Part shown: one piece after another, positions 24,501 through 32,844 of the stretch | How the letters are laid out: every line of letters begins with the position of its first letter | Position numbering within the stretch: position 1 is the first letter of the stretch | NCBI GenBank assembly: GCA_963725505.1 | Contig: CAVRYN010000007.1 | Location: 310,001-374,000, forward strand | Origin: Udaeobacter sp963725505 | GTDB taxonomy: Bacteria > Verrucomicrobiota > Verrucomicrobiia > Chthoniobacterales > UBA10450 | Direction of reading: 5' to 3' | Length of the DNA: 64,000 nucleotides | Program-made: the position numbers and the translations under genes | The notes under the pieces: model-generated | What the model was told of the DNA's origin: nothing | What the model saw: only the letters and a program-made list of their open reading frames with translations | Databases searched by the model: none

Positions 24501-26799
24501 TCGTGATCAGCCAAGTCGCGGCGGATTCACCTTGAAAGTTCACGTTGTCGGCACCTTGAACGGTTATGTCGTGTGCGACGCTGAAGTTCAGAAGAGCGTT
24601 ACCGTCGATGGTGCCGCCTCTGTCGCTGATTGCAACGCCGAGATTCCCGCCGATTGAAGCGCTGTCAGAATGGAAAAGCAGAGTAGCGTCCCCGCCAATT
24701 GTTGATCCGGCCGTGTTATTATCGTACCGACTCGAGATTCCTAGGGACAAACTTTCGGTATTTCCAAGAAAATCCAGCCCGTCGTGCAGAGTGGTGAGCG
24801 CACCGCCGATATTTAAAGTAAGGTTGACGCCAGAACCGATGACACCGCCGCCGCGATTGTTGATGGCCACACTAATGGAGTCTGCGGTGAGGTTTCCTCC
24901 CGTCGTAAGAGAAACATTTCCACCCGTGCCGATATGGCCGGCTGGGTTAGCGCTCTCATCGTAATTCTCAACGAGCAGACTTAGCTGGCCCTGAGTGGAA
25001 ACGTTGCCGTCCACCGTGAGGGTGATATTGCCGCCGTTGTCGATTTGCCCGTTCGTGTTTTGAACAACGAGCGCGAAGTCGCCGCCAAGTTCGGTAGTGG
25101 TCAGATCGCTGCCGATGCTCACGGCAATGTTTCCGCCTGTTCCGATGTGCGCGCCCTCGTTCCTGACGCGCAAGAGAGAAAACTCGGTAGCGGAACTATT
25201 CGTGTAATCGCCTGTAATGTTGAGCGTGAGATTGGCGCCATTGGACACTGTCGTGCCGGGCAAGACCAGTGCGTCTAGTCTCACCCTGCCATCGAGCAAG
25301 AGGGAACCGCCGATTTGCAGCGTCAGATTGTTTCCAGCGGTCGCCTCGAATTCGCCGACGCTCATCGTGCCGGGGTTGGTAAGCTGAATCGATCCTTCTG
25401 CGGCAAGCTCGAGAATCCCGATGCCGGAAATCGGGGAATTAAGAATGAGGTTCGAGCCAGCGCCGCGCGCGTACATGGCAAGCTCGTTGAGGTTCTGGAA
25501 CGAGACGTCCGACGTGAGATTGATCGAACCGTTAACCGTCGCCAGTGCCAGCAGGTCAAGCCCCGTAAACGTCAGGACGCCGCCTGGCGGTCCGGAGGTA
25601 ATTCCATTCACACCGATCAAAACAAGTTTTGTCACGCCGCCGTTGCTTATGTCGATGGCCGGATTGCCGTTAAGTGACAGATTCTGAAACTTAAAGGCGG
25701 CGATCGGTAAATGGTTGGGATCGGCAAAAAATCCGGTATCAAGATTTATCGCATTATCGAAAGCCGACGTGGATCCGAATGCCCACAGCGTGAAAGGCCC
25801 ATCATCAGCCGAGCCGCGATAGATTTTGCCGAAGTCAGTTACGCCATTGGTGGTGATCGAGGGATCGGTCGTGATGACTGTGCCGCTGGTTATGAGGTAA
25901 GGGTTTGGCGAAGTAATTACTGCCGGTGTCCCAAACTTGGTCGGCGTTGCTGTCGGCGGTGGAGTGATAGAAGGGGTCGGTGTTGGTGGTGGAGTGATGG
26001 AAGGCGTCGGAGTTGCAAAAGTGTTTGCTACAACCACCGGGTTCGCGTTGGTGTTTAGACTGGTCACGTTAATCACATTGATCAAGTTTTTGGCGAGCGG
26101 TTGAGTAGTTGTTCCAGCTAACTGCTGCTCTGCGAGTTGCTGGTCCGCTACCGTCTGTATCAGTGGCAAGTTCGCCAGCGGCCCAAAATCTACGATCAGC
26201 GCCGACGTCGCCAGCACCAGTTTCACATCGAATTTTTCCGGCTTACTAACGCGCCCGCCTTCGGCTGTCACCATTTCGCCGCCATGAACAGTCACAGCTT
26301 TTTCAGGGTGGCCGAGCGGATAAATAGTGCCGGTTCCTTCGAGAACCATAAATTTCGTCGGCGGCCCCGTTGCAAGAAGGGCCGTCCCGCCCATAACGGA
26401 AACGGTGACAGAGGTTGTGTTGGCCCTGACTGCAGGAGCGTTAGGCGGAACCTGGAGAAGAATCGTGCCCTTGGTCAACTCTGCCTGACGCGCTCCGGCA
26501 GTAAAACTGAAAATCGTGTTCGCGCCGAGCCGGGTGATAGTGAGATCCTTAAAAGTCAATTCCGCCCGCGATTCCACTCCGGTGCGCACCGCCGAGCCCA
26601 CCGTGATTTTATCGTTCACCGCCGCGGGATGAGGCGCGGCATGCGCTTCCAACAAGCGCACGTCCTGAATTATTTGTGACACGCGTGCTTCTTGCAATGG
26701 GTCAGCGTTCGCCAATCGCGTCGGGGCAACCAAAATAAAGAGGACCCCGCAGACCGTTATCGGTTTGCTGCTAAAAGTTTTCGTCAAAAACTCTTTCAT
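21592..26799 (-). CDS. Giant secreted FecR-domain protein with about 26 glycine/asparagine-rich repeats (putative beta-helix adhesin)
   Basis: A 1735-residue exported protein. Signal peptide 1-32 is followed by a FecR-like domain (about 45-175, with GSAVRTGVESRAELTFKDLT and FMVLEGTGTIYPLGHPEKAV). A Thr/Pro linker (TPTPSITPPP repeated, about 262-295) leads to a very long region where IGGNATINLxxxG-type units recur about 26 times. Variants such as IGTGGNIxVTxxG alternate with LTTQGDAxFxIxNxxGG. The pattern suggests a right-handed beta-helix such as filamentous haemagglutinin-like or pectate-lyase-like stalks. The C-terminus has no membrane-spanning autotransporter barrel. A strong AGGAG site precedes the ATG, 9 bases after the upstream FecR gene. 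It probably forms surface or matrix fibres; this is inferred from architecture. Confidence 0.82.
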   Translation of the reverse strand: MKEFLTKTFSSKPITVCGVLFILVAPTRLANADPLQEARVSQIIQDVRLLEAHAAPHPAAVNDKITVGSAVRTGVESRAELTFKDLTITRLGANTIFSFTAGARQAELTKGTILLQVPPNAPAVRANTTSVTVSVMGGTALLATGPPTKFMVLEGTGTIYPLGHPEKAVTVHGGEMVTAEGGRVSKPEKFDVKLVLATSALIVDFGPLANLPLIQTVADQQLAEQQLAGTTTQPLAKNLINVINVTSLNTNANPVVVANTFATPTPSITPPPTPTPSITPPPTATPTKFGTPAVITSPNPYLITSGTVITTDPSITTNGVTDFGKIYRGSADDGPFTLWAFGSTSAFDNAINLDTGFFADPNHLPIAAFKFQNLSLNGNPAIDISNGGVTKLVLIGVNGITSGPPGGVLTFTGLDLLALATVNGSINLTSDVSFQNLNELAMYARGAGSNLILNSPISGIGILELAAEGSIQLTNPGTMSVGEFEATAGNNLTLQIGGSLLLDGRVRLDALVLPGTTVSNGANLTLNITGDYTNSSATEFSLLRVRNEGAHIGTGGNIAVSIGSDLTTTELGGDFALVVQNTNGQIDNGGNITLTVDGNVSTQGQLSLLVENYDESANPAGHIGTGGNVSLTTGGNLTADSISVAINNRGGGVIGSGVNLTLNIGGALTTLHDGLDFLGNTESLSLGISSRYDNNTAGSTIGGDATLLFHSDSASIGGNLGVAISDRGGTIDGNALLNFSVAHDITVQGADNVNFQGESAATWLITNDSGDAMHADSPIGGTIHGSATLQLTAANLAVTAGSLDVEINNQNGGVTGPGGTIDSSANITLNLSGNLTTQVDADFEIRNNYVASGPGGIGGIGGTIGQDAVLNINANSFSIGGTLDTSIHNGRNAGDNGGTIGGNATINLVVVGDIAALDDSQFIGNGGGTIGSNAAITVSAASLATTDTAPGALSASINNGGGGSIGGNATINFSLSGNLTSQSDSNFSIDNSSGGSIGGTANVAVNVTNDVTVPGGVTLQILNGNGGHIGTGAAGDGVLYSVGGSTSTTNLTEYIDNSNGGVIDNGGNVTLHTVGPVMLDGGLDLEVDNFNGGTINNGANITAHFVGDVTATAGQFHSLNWNLLNGSGFFNPTATGGTIGTGGDINVTFDGNASTTGTSTNGSISAQIQNGSGGSIGTGGNIFMTVGGNLNAGPLFLITENQGGHIGTGGNNTLNVSGDITTQGDAQFQIFNNDNGNGSGPGTMGSNATINVSAANISVGGSLFDTIYNYGGGSIAGNANLNFNLTGDPGDLTTQGNAVFTIDNSNGGTIGSNATINVTANNISSASLFSDINNDVSGPGHNGGSIVGNATINFNLSGDLTTQGDASFTMGAFTGVAPETIGGAATISLTAADVSTGGNLSFIITSGNGSTIGSDAAINLTTANISIASELFASIDNNTGGIDGNATINLTADGITANSLVAQIDTRQGTVGGNAAINMNVPGTTTVTTDATVAIYGSDAAASAAINFNGGSYNVGGTFLSYIDGNGTITFNNATAHADVLKAGVFGANGALNIGGGTLTADSILKLYAPGSNGQLNFMSNVTLDGNSIKILAANSVTIFNNVVVTIGGSNPADVYTNNANYSETWGGNGTTTGTFAGAGANNPLPLNQAPPFGAPPPSPARHGNITTINVSNTADLLALLDGAVVGPDGRITISGCPTRSNLRDLNGLPRGVRKMLIHEMRDRRTTQTGGRRIL

Positions 26800-26808
26800 A
26801 TTTATCTC

Positions 26809-27636
26809 CTACTGTGCTGCACTGGTCGCTTCCGGCGATGAATGTGGCGTTGCCGGTGCGGCAGTTATCCGACCCGCTACATTGGTCTGGGCTTGGCCAA
26901 GAACCGATACTCGTGTTCCACCGCCGAAAATAACAAGGTTGGTGTCGATCAAAGTCTTTTTCGATTTCTCTTTTTGCTGCTTCTGGCTTTCTGCCGCGAT
27001 CAATTTCTGGCTGCGCAGCGGCGGAAGATCGACAACGAATCGGCTGGTCTTCACAAAACGCGCAATATCGAAGTCCACCGGATCGCTCACCGCTGCGTTT
27101 GGATTGCCCATCACCAATTGGCCCGGGCCAACCAGAACCGAATCGCCGGGGTGGCCGGGGCGATACAAGCGTCCAGTGCCTTCCAACACCAGGAATTTAT
27201 AAACGCCGGGATGATATTCGATCATCGCGGTCGTCCCCGTGATCGCCGACGCGACAGTGCCCGCATTGATTTTCGCACCATTCGCGCTCTTCGGCGCCTC
27301 AACCAGAGCTGCCCCCTCGTCCAAGTTCAAATCGTGCGTTCCATTTTTGAAACTGAAACTGGTGTTGGCCGCGAGCCGCACAACTGTTTCATCTGGAAAA
27401 ATCAGCTCAGCGCCTGACGAGCTGCCGGTTCGGATGATGGTGTCCTCGTCAACGATGCCGTTAACCGACGCTGAGCGCGCGGCAGTCATGGGACGCACCA
27501 ATTGCACATGATTGGTTACCCGGGTGATGCGTGCCTGGCTGGCTGAAGCCGCATTCGCTTCGCTTGGAAACCACCTCATCAGACCCGCAGTGATGGCCAC
27601 TAAAGTAAGAAGCTGAACCTCCCGATGGATGTGCAT
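26809..27636 (-). CDS. Secreted FecR-domain protein
   Basis: A 275-residue exported protein. A signal peptide ending in EANAASA leads to a FecR-type domain (about 38-170): ITRVTNHVQLV, a DEDTIIRTGSSSGAELIFPD segment, TVVRLAANTSFSF, and FLVLEGTGRLYRPGHPGDSVLVGPGQ. The same segments recur in the N-terminal domain of the giant protein encoded 9 bases downstream, so the two arose by duplication of the module. The C-terminal part is basic then Ala/Pro/Ser-rich. Unlike classical FecR it has no cytoplasmic sigma-regulator part and no TonB partner here. It is the first gene of the three-gene operon. Confidence 0.85.
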   Translation of the reverse strand: MHIHREVQLLTLVAITAGLMRWFPSEANAASASQARITRVTNHVQLVRPMTAARSASVNGIVDEDTIIRTGSSSGAELIFPDETVVRLAANTSFSFKNGTHDLNLDEGAALVEAPKSANGAKINAGTVASAITGTTAMIEYHPGVYKFLVLEGTGRLYRPGHPGDSVLVGPGQLVMGNPNAAVSDPVDFDIARFVKTSRFVVDLPPLRSQKLIAAESQKQQKEKSKKTLIDTNLVIFGGGTRVSVLGQAQTNVAGRITAAPATPHSSPEATSAAQ

Positions 27637-27861
27637 GTCAGCTGATAGCCATAATTTCGGCGAGCTTTTTGAGGCTTGGCCTTAGTGAGGTCAAGCATTT
27701 TTTATTAAACGCGCTAAAAAAGTGTCCGGAACAAAGCTCACAGGCGACGCGGGAGGGGCCTTTGTGCCAAACGCCCGGCGATAGGCGGCTGCTTCGAATT
27801 CCTCCAGCCAGCTGGCTGCACTTTCATCCTTCGCCTCGAGCCTTTGAGTGACTTCTGGGAC

Positions 27862-28031
27862 TCATTGGTTCCTGCTAAACTCAAGCGCACCGTCTTTTGC
27901 ATTGACTTGGACAGTCTGGCCTTCTCGGACTTTGCCTTCGAGGATGTCGATGCTGAGCGGATCGAGAATTTCCTTTTGAATAGTGCGCCGCAGCGGGCGT
28001 GCGCCATAAACAGGGTCGTACCCTTCGCGCG
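27862..28031 (-). pseudogene. Displaced C-terminal fragment of clpB
   Basis: The minus strand encodes EGYDPVYGARPLRRTIQKE and continues through ILDPLSIDILEGKVREGQTV and NAKDGALEF, the unmistakable end of ClpB. It then ends in unrelated SRNQ and a stop at 27862. The 151 bases 27881-28031 match 33363-33514, the tail of the clpB gene 5.5 kb away in the same orientation, with only scattered substitutions and one indel. The remaining 800 residues of ClpB are absent, so this is a partial duplicate. Its frame is intact where the main gene is broken. It lies between the FecR gene and the ClpP-like protease gene, in a region otherwise without a gene. Confidence 0.85.
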
Positions 28032-28108
28032 TCTGCATTTGAACAGTGGCCGCGGTCTTATGTGCGCCTTACAATCAGTCGCGCCCTGACATGCGGCAGT
28101 CCAAGTCA

Positions 28109-28933
28109 TTACTTCGGCGCAGGATGCCGGTCCGAGCGATACGGAACCGGCACATACTCTACTGAAGGCTGCCGGCGCATGGGCTGTGGATAAAGCTCCA
28201 TTAATCGCAGCACGTTTTCCGGGATATTGCTGTTGACCGGCAAACCGAGCGCCTGCGCGCGATCGCAGGTGATGGGATAATCGTGCGTCCACGTGCCGCT
28301 GGTCATAAGTTTGGCAATCTCTTCCGCCTTTTCGCTCGGATATCTATCCGCTAACAACTCACCCACCTCATGTCGCATTTGCGTGATCGCCTTTTCCGCC
28401 TGGTCGGCCAGGATCAATGTCTTGTCGTCTACCTCGGCGACAGGTTTCTGATGAGCCGCCTTCAAAATCGAAGCGGCTGGATATTCACCGAGCTGCGGAT
28501 CAACCGGCCCCAATACGGCGTACCTGGACATGATGATTTCATCCGCGGCCAGCGCGAGCAGGGTGCCGCCCGACATGGCGTAATGCGGGACAAACACTGT
28601 GACCTTGCCTTTGCGTGTGAAAATCGCGCGCGCAATTTGCGTGGCCGCCAAAACCAAACCGCCAGGCGTATGCAGCACCAAATCTATGGGAATCTCGGGA
28701 TCGGTCAGGTGAATGGCTCGTAGTACCTCTTCGCTATCGTTGATGTCAATGTAACGGAATATTGGAAAGCCGAGCAGGCTCATCGTCTCCTGCCGGTGCA
28801 CGAGAAGAACGACGCGCGATTTTCGTTCGCGCTCGATCAGAGCAATCATGCGTTTGCGCGACGCTTCCAACAATTTCTGTTTGATGATCGGCTGGAGCGC
28901 CGACAGCATGAAAAACAGCCAGAAAATATCCAT
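28109..28933 (-). CDS. SDH-family ClpP-like serine proteinase
   Basis: A 274-residue protein with an N-terminal hydrophobic segment (MDIFWLFFMLSALQPIIKQ), so probably membrane-attached, and a ClpP/crotonase-fold domain. The nucleophile is in YAMSGGTLLALAADEI, preceded by DLVLHTPGGLV. This is the pattern of the serine dehydrogenase proteinase (SDH) family, which resembles the membrane-bound periplasmic and cytoplasmic serine proteases related to SppA. ATG at 28933 is set by an AGGAG site eight bases ahead. It follows the rhomboid gene after 17 bases and should be co-transcribed. Substrates unknown. Confidence 0.85.
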   Translation of the reverse strand: MDIFWLFFMLSALQPIIKQKLLEASRKRMIALIERERKSRVVLLVHRQETMSLLGFPIFRYIDINDSEEVLRAIHLTDPEIPIDLVLHTPGGLVLAATQIARAIFTRKGKVTVFVPHYAMSGGTLLALAADEIIMSRYAVLGPVDPQLGEYPAASILKAAHQKPVAEVDDKTLILADQAEKAITQMRHEVGELLADRYPSEKAEEIAKLMTSGTWTHDYPITCDRAQALGLPVNSNIPENVLRLMELYPQPMRRQPSVEYVPVPYRSDRHPAPK

Positions 28934-28950
28934 TTTTATTCTCCTTTCGC

Positions 28951-29685
28951 CTAACGAGTCCGCGGTTCCCACGCCCAATCGAGCCCGTACTCATCTGGTT
29001 GAAATTGCCGGCGCCGGCGCACAAACAATCGACACAGAAGCATCCCACTCACAAATCCACCTACGTGCGCCCACCACGCTATACCGCCGACCTCCTGCGG
29101 ACCAGCCAGCGACGCGGTGCCGCTAAACAGTTGAATAAGGAACCAGAGGACAAGATAAAGGACCGCGGGAACCTCGAAAAAGAACGGGAAGAAGAAGATT
29201 GGAAACAGAACAATGAGTCGCGCCGTCGGAAAAAACATCAGATACGCACCGAGCACGCCCGCGATCGCGCCCGAGGCGCCTACCGATGGAAGCGTCGAAT
29301 CCGGATTTGTCAGCAACTGCGTGAGACCGGCGATGCCGCCGCAGAGCAGATAAAAAATCCCAAATCGGACCGATCCCATCCGGTCCTCGACGTTGTCGCC
29401 GAAAATCCAGAGTGTCCACATGTTGGCTATGATGTGCAGCCAGCCGCCGTGCAGAAATTGATACGTGAGGATCGTCCAGTAACCGTCTACGGGAAAACCG
29501 ACATAGGCAGCCCAATCAGGGTGAGTGAAACGCGCCGGCACAATTCCAAAGAGATAAAAGAGTTGTTCGACCCCATGCGGGGGCAGCATCAACTCGAAGA
29601 AAAAAACGATCGCGTTGATAAAAATCAATGCGTGCGTAACTACCGGCACGGAGCGGCTCGGAACCGAGTCCTGAATTGGAAACAT
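28951..29685 (-). CDS. Rhomboid family intramembrane serine protease
   Basis: A 244-residue protein with six to seven membrane helices. Rhomboid hallmarks are present: HGGWLHIIANMWTLWIFG, the nucleophile Ser in VGASGAIAGVLGAY, and the catalytic His in WAHVGGFVSG. It should cleave substrate transmembrane helices. A soluble tail (FVRRRRQFQPDEYGLDW) lies on the cytoplasmic side. The gene begins 12 bases after the LuxR-type regulator and is followed by the ClpP-like protease gene, which makes a regulator-protease-protease operon. Confidence 0.93.
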   Translation of the reverse strand: MFPIQDSVPSRSVPVVTHALIFINAIVFFFELMLPPHGVEQLFYLFGIVPARFTHPDWAAYVGFPVDGYWTILTYQFLHGGWLHIIANMWTLWIFGDNVEDRMGSVRFGIFYLLCGGIAGLTQLLTNPDSTLPSVGASGAIAGVLGAYLMFFPTARLIVLFPIFFFPFFFEVPAVLYLVLWFLIQLFSGTASLAGPQEVGGIAWWAHVGGFVSGMLLCRLFVRRRRQFQPDEYGLDWAWEPRTR

Positions 29686-29697
29686 TTTGGTACTTAG

Positions 29698-30837
29698 TTA
29701 TAGCATCAGCGCCATCAATCGGCTGCGACTGGGGACCTCCAGCTTGCTGAAGATGGAATGAAGATGTTTTTTTACTGTTTCGAGGCTCAAACCGCTTTCA
29801 TTTGCAATCTCCTGATTACTGCGCCCATCGCACACTAATCGCGCCAAATTTTGTTCTCGACTTGTGAGCCGGACCAGATGCGACAAGGAAGCGCCGCTGG
29901 TCTGATATCCCGTTGCGCGGCTCCCGTGTAAACTCTCGAACTCGATTAGAAAATGTGGTCGCGCAACGGCGGCCGAACTAATCTGTTTCAAACTGATAGT
30001 GGCGCGAAGATCGCGCCGCGTCGCATGCCGAACTGTCTCGTCCCTGAAATTGGCTGTCGCAAGCCCAAGGGAAGTCAGCTGTTTCCAGCGATTCTTGAGA
30101 ACGCGACATCGATCGAGGATCTCAGGAGGAAGCGGTGCTTTCAATTTGATGAAGCCCAACCCCGAAAACCCACGATGCCACCCAGCACAACACTCGGTTG
30201 CGGCTTGATTTCGATAGACCAATCTCAAATTCCATCGCAACAGAACTGTTGGTAACGGGACACGGCTCATAAATTGTTCGAAGGCCACTCGCTCCGCTCG
30301 TTCGCGCTCGAGCAAACGTAGCCGACCCAGTGCTGTTTGGAATTGAGCATGAAGATGGCGCACCAATCTCATTTCGCACCGCGAGAGCTCGCCTTGCTGC
30401 ACGCTGCGCACCACAATGATTGCGGCGAGGAGGCGCCTAACATCCCAGAAGAACAAGCCGACGGCACATCGGCCATTTATCGGCATCATACAATCGCGGT
30501 AAAACGAGGACCGCCTAAAATGGCGCTTATCGGAATAAAAATCGCCGATGAATACGACGTTCCGATGTGGATGAGCCTTGAAATATTTCTCGATCGGCGC
30601 GATCGGGAAAAAGCTGCCCGAAAGTTTCTCGGTCGATTTGGCAATCCCTGGGAAAATCGGACTGTGCTGCAAGGTCAGGCCGATGAAACAGGTGGGGAGC
30701 GCCGCTTCCATTACATCTTGAACGGCATTCCAAAACGAATCGACGTTGATCGCCGCGTGCAGATGTAACAGCGGTTTTTCCAATGTCGGATCGATAATCG
30801 ATTGCAGTCTGGCACTCACTTTGGATCGTCGCCTCAT
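29698..30837 (-). CDS. LuxR-type transcription regulator with uncharacterised N-terminal sensory region
   Basis: A 379-residue regulator. The C-terminal 65 residues are a LuxR/NarL helix-turn-helix (LTSREQNLARLVCDGRSNQEIANESGLSLETVKKHLHSIFSKL). The N-terminal 300 residues have no receiver signature; a GAF/PAS-like sensory fold is plausible (ERVAFEQFMSRVPLPTVLLRWNLRLVYRNQAA reads like a PAS core) but not proven. ATG at 30837. It is the first gene of a tight minus-strand operon with a rhomboid and a ClpP-like protease, so it may control these proteases. It is divergent from hsp20, with a 221-base gap. Confidence 0.82.
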   Translation of the reverse strand: MRRRSKVSARLQSIIDPTLEKPLLHLHAAINVDSFWNAVQDVMEAALPTCFIGLTLQHSPIFPGIAKSTEKLSGSFFPIAPIEKYFKAHPHRNVVFIGDFYSDKRHFRRSSFYRDCMMPINGRCAVGLFFWDVRRLLAAIIVVRSVQQGELSRCEMRLVRHLHAQFQTALGRLRLLERERAERVAFEQFMSRVPLPTVLLRWNLRLVYRNQAATECCAGWHRGFSGLGFIKLKAPLPPEILDRCRVLKNRWKQLTSLGLATANFRDETVRHATRRDLRATISLKQISSAAVARPHFLIEFESLHGSRATGYQTSGASLSHLVRLTSREQNLARLVCDGRSNQEIANESGLSLETVKKHLHSIFSKLEVPSRSRLMALML

Positions 30838-31058
30838 TCACCCCTCCCCGTTGCGGCTCAACGCTCAATTATGTATCGCGCCTACGAAGCAGATTGATTG
30901 GATCGGCATTCTCGAACGCAAATCTGAGCGGCGCAAAAATACAACTTAAGATACTCAGCGAAGCGGGTGAATCACTCGATATTTAGAAATCGTCAGCACT
31001 CCGGCTGCGATTCAAACCACTGATAGTTCAACAACCAACACTCGAAAGGAATATCGAA

Positions 31059-31511
31059 ATGCAACAAACACTCACTCGCTGGGAGCCACTCCGAGAAATG
31101 GAAGAGTTCCAAAACCGTCTCTCAACCCTTTTTGGCCGACCACCACGCCGCGGAAACGGTCGGGAAGAGATCACTCTGCCTGAATGGACGCCCCTGGCGG
31201 ACATTACCGAAGATGATAAGGAATATCTCATCAAGGCCGAGTTGCCTGAGATGAAAAAAGAAGACGTAAAGGTCACGGTCGAAAACGGCGTGTTGACCAT
31301 CTCCGGCGAACGGAAGTTTGAAAAAGAAGAAAAGCAAAAGAAATATCACCGCGTCGAGCGCGGTTACGGTACGTTCATGCGCAGTTTCGCTCTGCCCGAC
31401 GATGCCGATTTCAACAAAGTAAACGCGGAGTTCAAGAATGGCGTGCTTACGGTGCATGTGCCAAAGAGCGAGCACGCCCAACCCAAACAAATTGACGTCA
31501 AGGTCGCCTGA
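31059..31511 (+). CDS. Hsp20-type small heat shock protein
   Basis: A 150-residue chaperone with an alpha-crystallin domain: EWTPLADITEDDKEYLIKAELPEMKKEDVKV, then ENGVLTISGERK and FKNGVLTVHVPKSE. The N-terminus (RWEPLREMEEFQNRLSTLF) is the usual amphipathic arm. It binds unfolding proteins without ATP and hands them to Hsp70/ClpB. An AAAGGA ribosome binding site precedes the ATG. It heads a stress cluster with a peroxiredoxin, a DsbA-like protein, a CbpM-like protein and, convergent, clpB. I saw no CIRCE operator. Confidence 0.95.
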   Translation: MQQTLTRWEPLREMEEFQNRLSTLFGRPPRRGNGREEITLPEWTPLADITEDDKEYLIKAELPEMKKEDVKVTVENGVLTISGERKFEKEEKQKKYHRVERGYGTFMRSFALPDDADFNKVNAEFKNGVLTVHVPKSEHAQPKQIDVKVA

Positions 31512-31535
31512 GTAAACGCTGCGACCGTATTTTCG

Positions 31536-31571
31536 CGCGTGCGCGTCTACAGTGAATCAGACGCGCGCGCG
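31536..31571 (+). terminator. Strong hairpin between hsp20 and the peroxiredoxin gene
   Basis: CGCGTGCGCGTCT (31536-31548) pairs with AGACGCGCGCGCG (31559-31571), with one G-T wobble, around a ten-base loop. The stem lies 25 bases past the hsp20 stop. No T tract follows, so it may be an mRNA-stabilising hairpin or partial terminator. Confidence 0.5.
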
Positions 31572-31607
31572 TGGAGCCAATTTCGATGAAGATAAGGAGG
31601 GCATGTT

Positions 31608-32306
31608 ATGGCGATCGCACAAACCAGATCGCGCGAAATTCAATTGTTCGAACCAGCGCAGAATGCCCTGCACACCAGAAAGTGCCGCGCCGCGCCATTC
31701 GCAAACCAATCACCGTTCTTTATGTCAACGACGACTGAAGCAATGCCTTCGACAAGTACAAAGTCGGAACCAGAACATGCCTACAAGGAGATGTACTCCA
31801 AGAGTCGGCGGTCCGCGCTGCCTCCCGAAACGGAGGCGCCAGATTTTACTTTACGAAGTACGCCCGACCAATGGCTTAGCTTGAGTGAGTTTCGTGGTCA
31901 GCCGGTCGTGCTGGCGTTTTACCCGGCAGATTGGAGCCCGGTCTGTGGAGATCAGATGGCTCTCTACAACGAAATGTTGAAGGAATTTCACGACCTCGGC
32001 GCTGAACTAATTGGAATCTCGGTCGATGGGGCCTGGTGTCACGCAGCATTTGCACGCGACCGCAAACTACATTTTCCGCTTCTGGCCGACTTCGAGCCGA
32101 AGGGGGACGTCGCCCGTCGTTACGGAGTCTACCGCTACAAGGATGGTGTGAGCGAGCGAGCGCTGTTTGTGATCGATGCGGACGGGAAGGTTTACTGGAG
32201 TTTTGTTTCACCAATCGGCGTTAACCCCGGAGCCGATGGAATTCTTTCTGCGTTGGAGGATTTGCAAAACAAACAAACAGTGCCGGCAACGATGGAAGCC
32301 AAATGA
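31608..32306 (+). CDS. Peroxiredoxin (AhpC/TSA) with an N-terminal cbpM-derived extension
   Basis: A 232-residue protein. The redoxin domain (from about residue 68) has PPETEAPDFTLRS, FRGQPVVLAFYPADWSPVCGDQM with the peroxidatic Cys, and RALFVIDADGKVYWSF; no obvious resolving Cys is present in the usual place. It should reduce peroxides. The first 30 residues (SREIQLFEPAQNALHT) have nothing to do with peroxiredoxins but match the start of the CbpM-like protein encoded at 32845 (SREIQLFEPPADELYT). A very strong AAGGAGG site supports ATG 31608, so the extension is probably translated; an internal ATG at 31722 would give a normal-length enzyme. The stop overlaps the next gene by four bases. Confidence 0.88.
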   Translation: MAIAQTRSREIQLFEPAQNALHTRKCRAAPFANQSPFFMSTTTEAMPSTSTKSEPEHAYKEMYSKSRRSALPPETEAPDFTLRSTPDQWLSLSEFRGQPVVLAFYPADWSPVCGDQMALYNEMLKEFHDLGAELIGISVDGAWCHAAFARDRKLHFPLLADFEPKGDVARRYGVYRYKDGVSERALFVIDADGKVYWSFVSPIGVNPGADGILSALEDLQNKQTVPATMEAK

Positions 32307-32842
32307 TCAACCGAATGTATCTCAAATTGCCGGACCCTGAACGCGATCACTTTCAAGGCACGATTGACGCGCCGATTGCATTGCTGGAGTACGGAGATTA
32401 TGAATGTTCTTTTTGCGGCGAAGTTCAGCCAATCGTCAAAGAAATTCAGCGCCGACTTGGGGACGATCTCTGTTTTGCCTTCCGGCATTTTCCGCTCACG
32501 AATGTTCATCCGCATGCTGAGCATGCAGCTGAAGCCGCCGAAGCGGCTGCAGAACAGAGAAGTTTTTGGGCGATGCATGAAACACTCTTTGCCAATCAGG
32601 ATGCGCTCGATGACGAAGCGCTGGCGGAATACGCAGCCGCGCTCGGTCTTAACGCAAAACGTCTGATTCAGGAAGTCATTTCAGGCGCACACGCCAAGCG
32701 CATTCTGGAAGACTTTAGGAGCGGAGTGCGTGCGGGAGTCAACAGCACGCCATGTTTCTTCATTAATGGTCAGCGCTATGACGGCGAGCGCGCCCTCGAG
32801 CCCCTTCTGGCCGCGTTGTCGTATCCTGCAACCATTACTTAA
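32303..32842 (+). CDS. DsbA-family thioredoxin-fold protein
   Basis: A 179-residue protein with a DsbA/FrnE-like thioredoxin fold. The redox motif is YECSFCGEVQP (CxxC), a helical insertion follows, and the cis-Pro loop is VNSTPCFFINGQRYDG. There is no signal peptide, so it should be cytoplasmic. Similar domains occur fused to NhaA antiporters and in oxidative-stress operons. Its ATG overlaps the peroxiredoxin stop (ATGA), and the CbpM-like gene begins 2 bases after its stop, so all three are translationally linked. It may reduce or repair partner proteins of the peroxiredoxin. Confidence 0.9.
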   Translation: MINRMYLKLPDPERDHFQGTIDAPIALLEYGDYECSFCGEVQPIVKEIQRRLGDDLCFAFRHFPLTNVHPHAEHAAEAAEAAAEQRSFWAMHETLFANQDALDDEALAEYAAALGLNAKRLIQEVISGAHAKRILEDFRSGVRAGVNSTPCFFINGQRYDGERALEPLLAALSYPATIT

Positions 32843-32844
32843 AA

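Noticed and set aside
22334..26679. Several plus-strand open frames (e.g. 22334-22918, 24566-24964, 26137-26679)
   Set aside because: They are antisense to the repeat-rich adhesin; its biased codon repeats keep the opposite strand open. None has a family signature.
28999..29697. A 232-codon plus-strand frame opposite the rhomboid gene
   Set aside because: Extremely charged composition (Lys/Arg/Glu) and fully antisense to a rhomboid with intact catalytic motifs.
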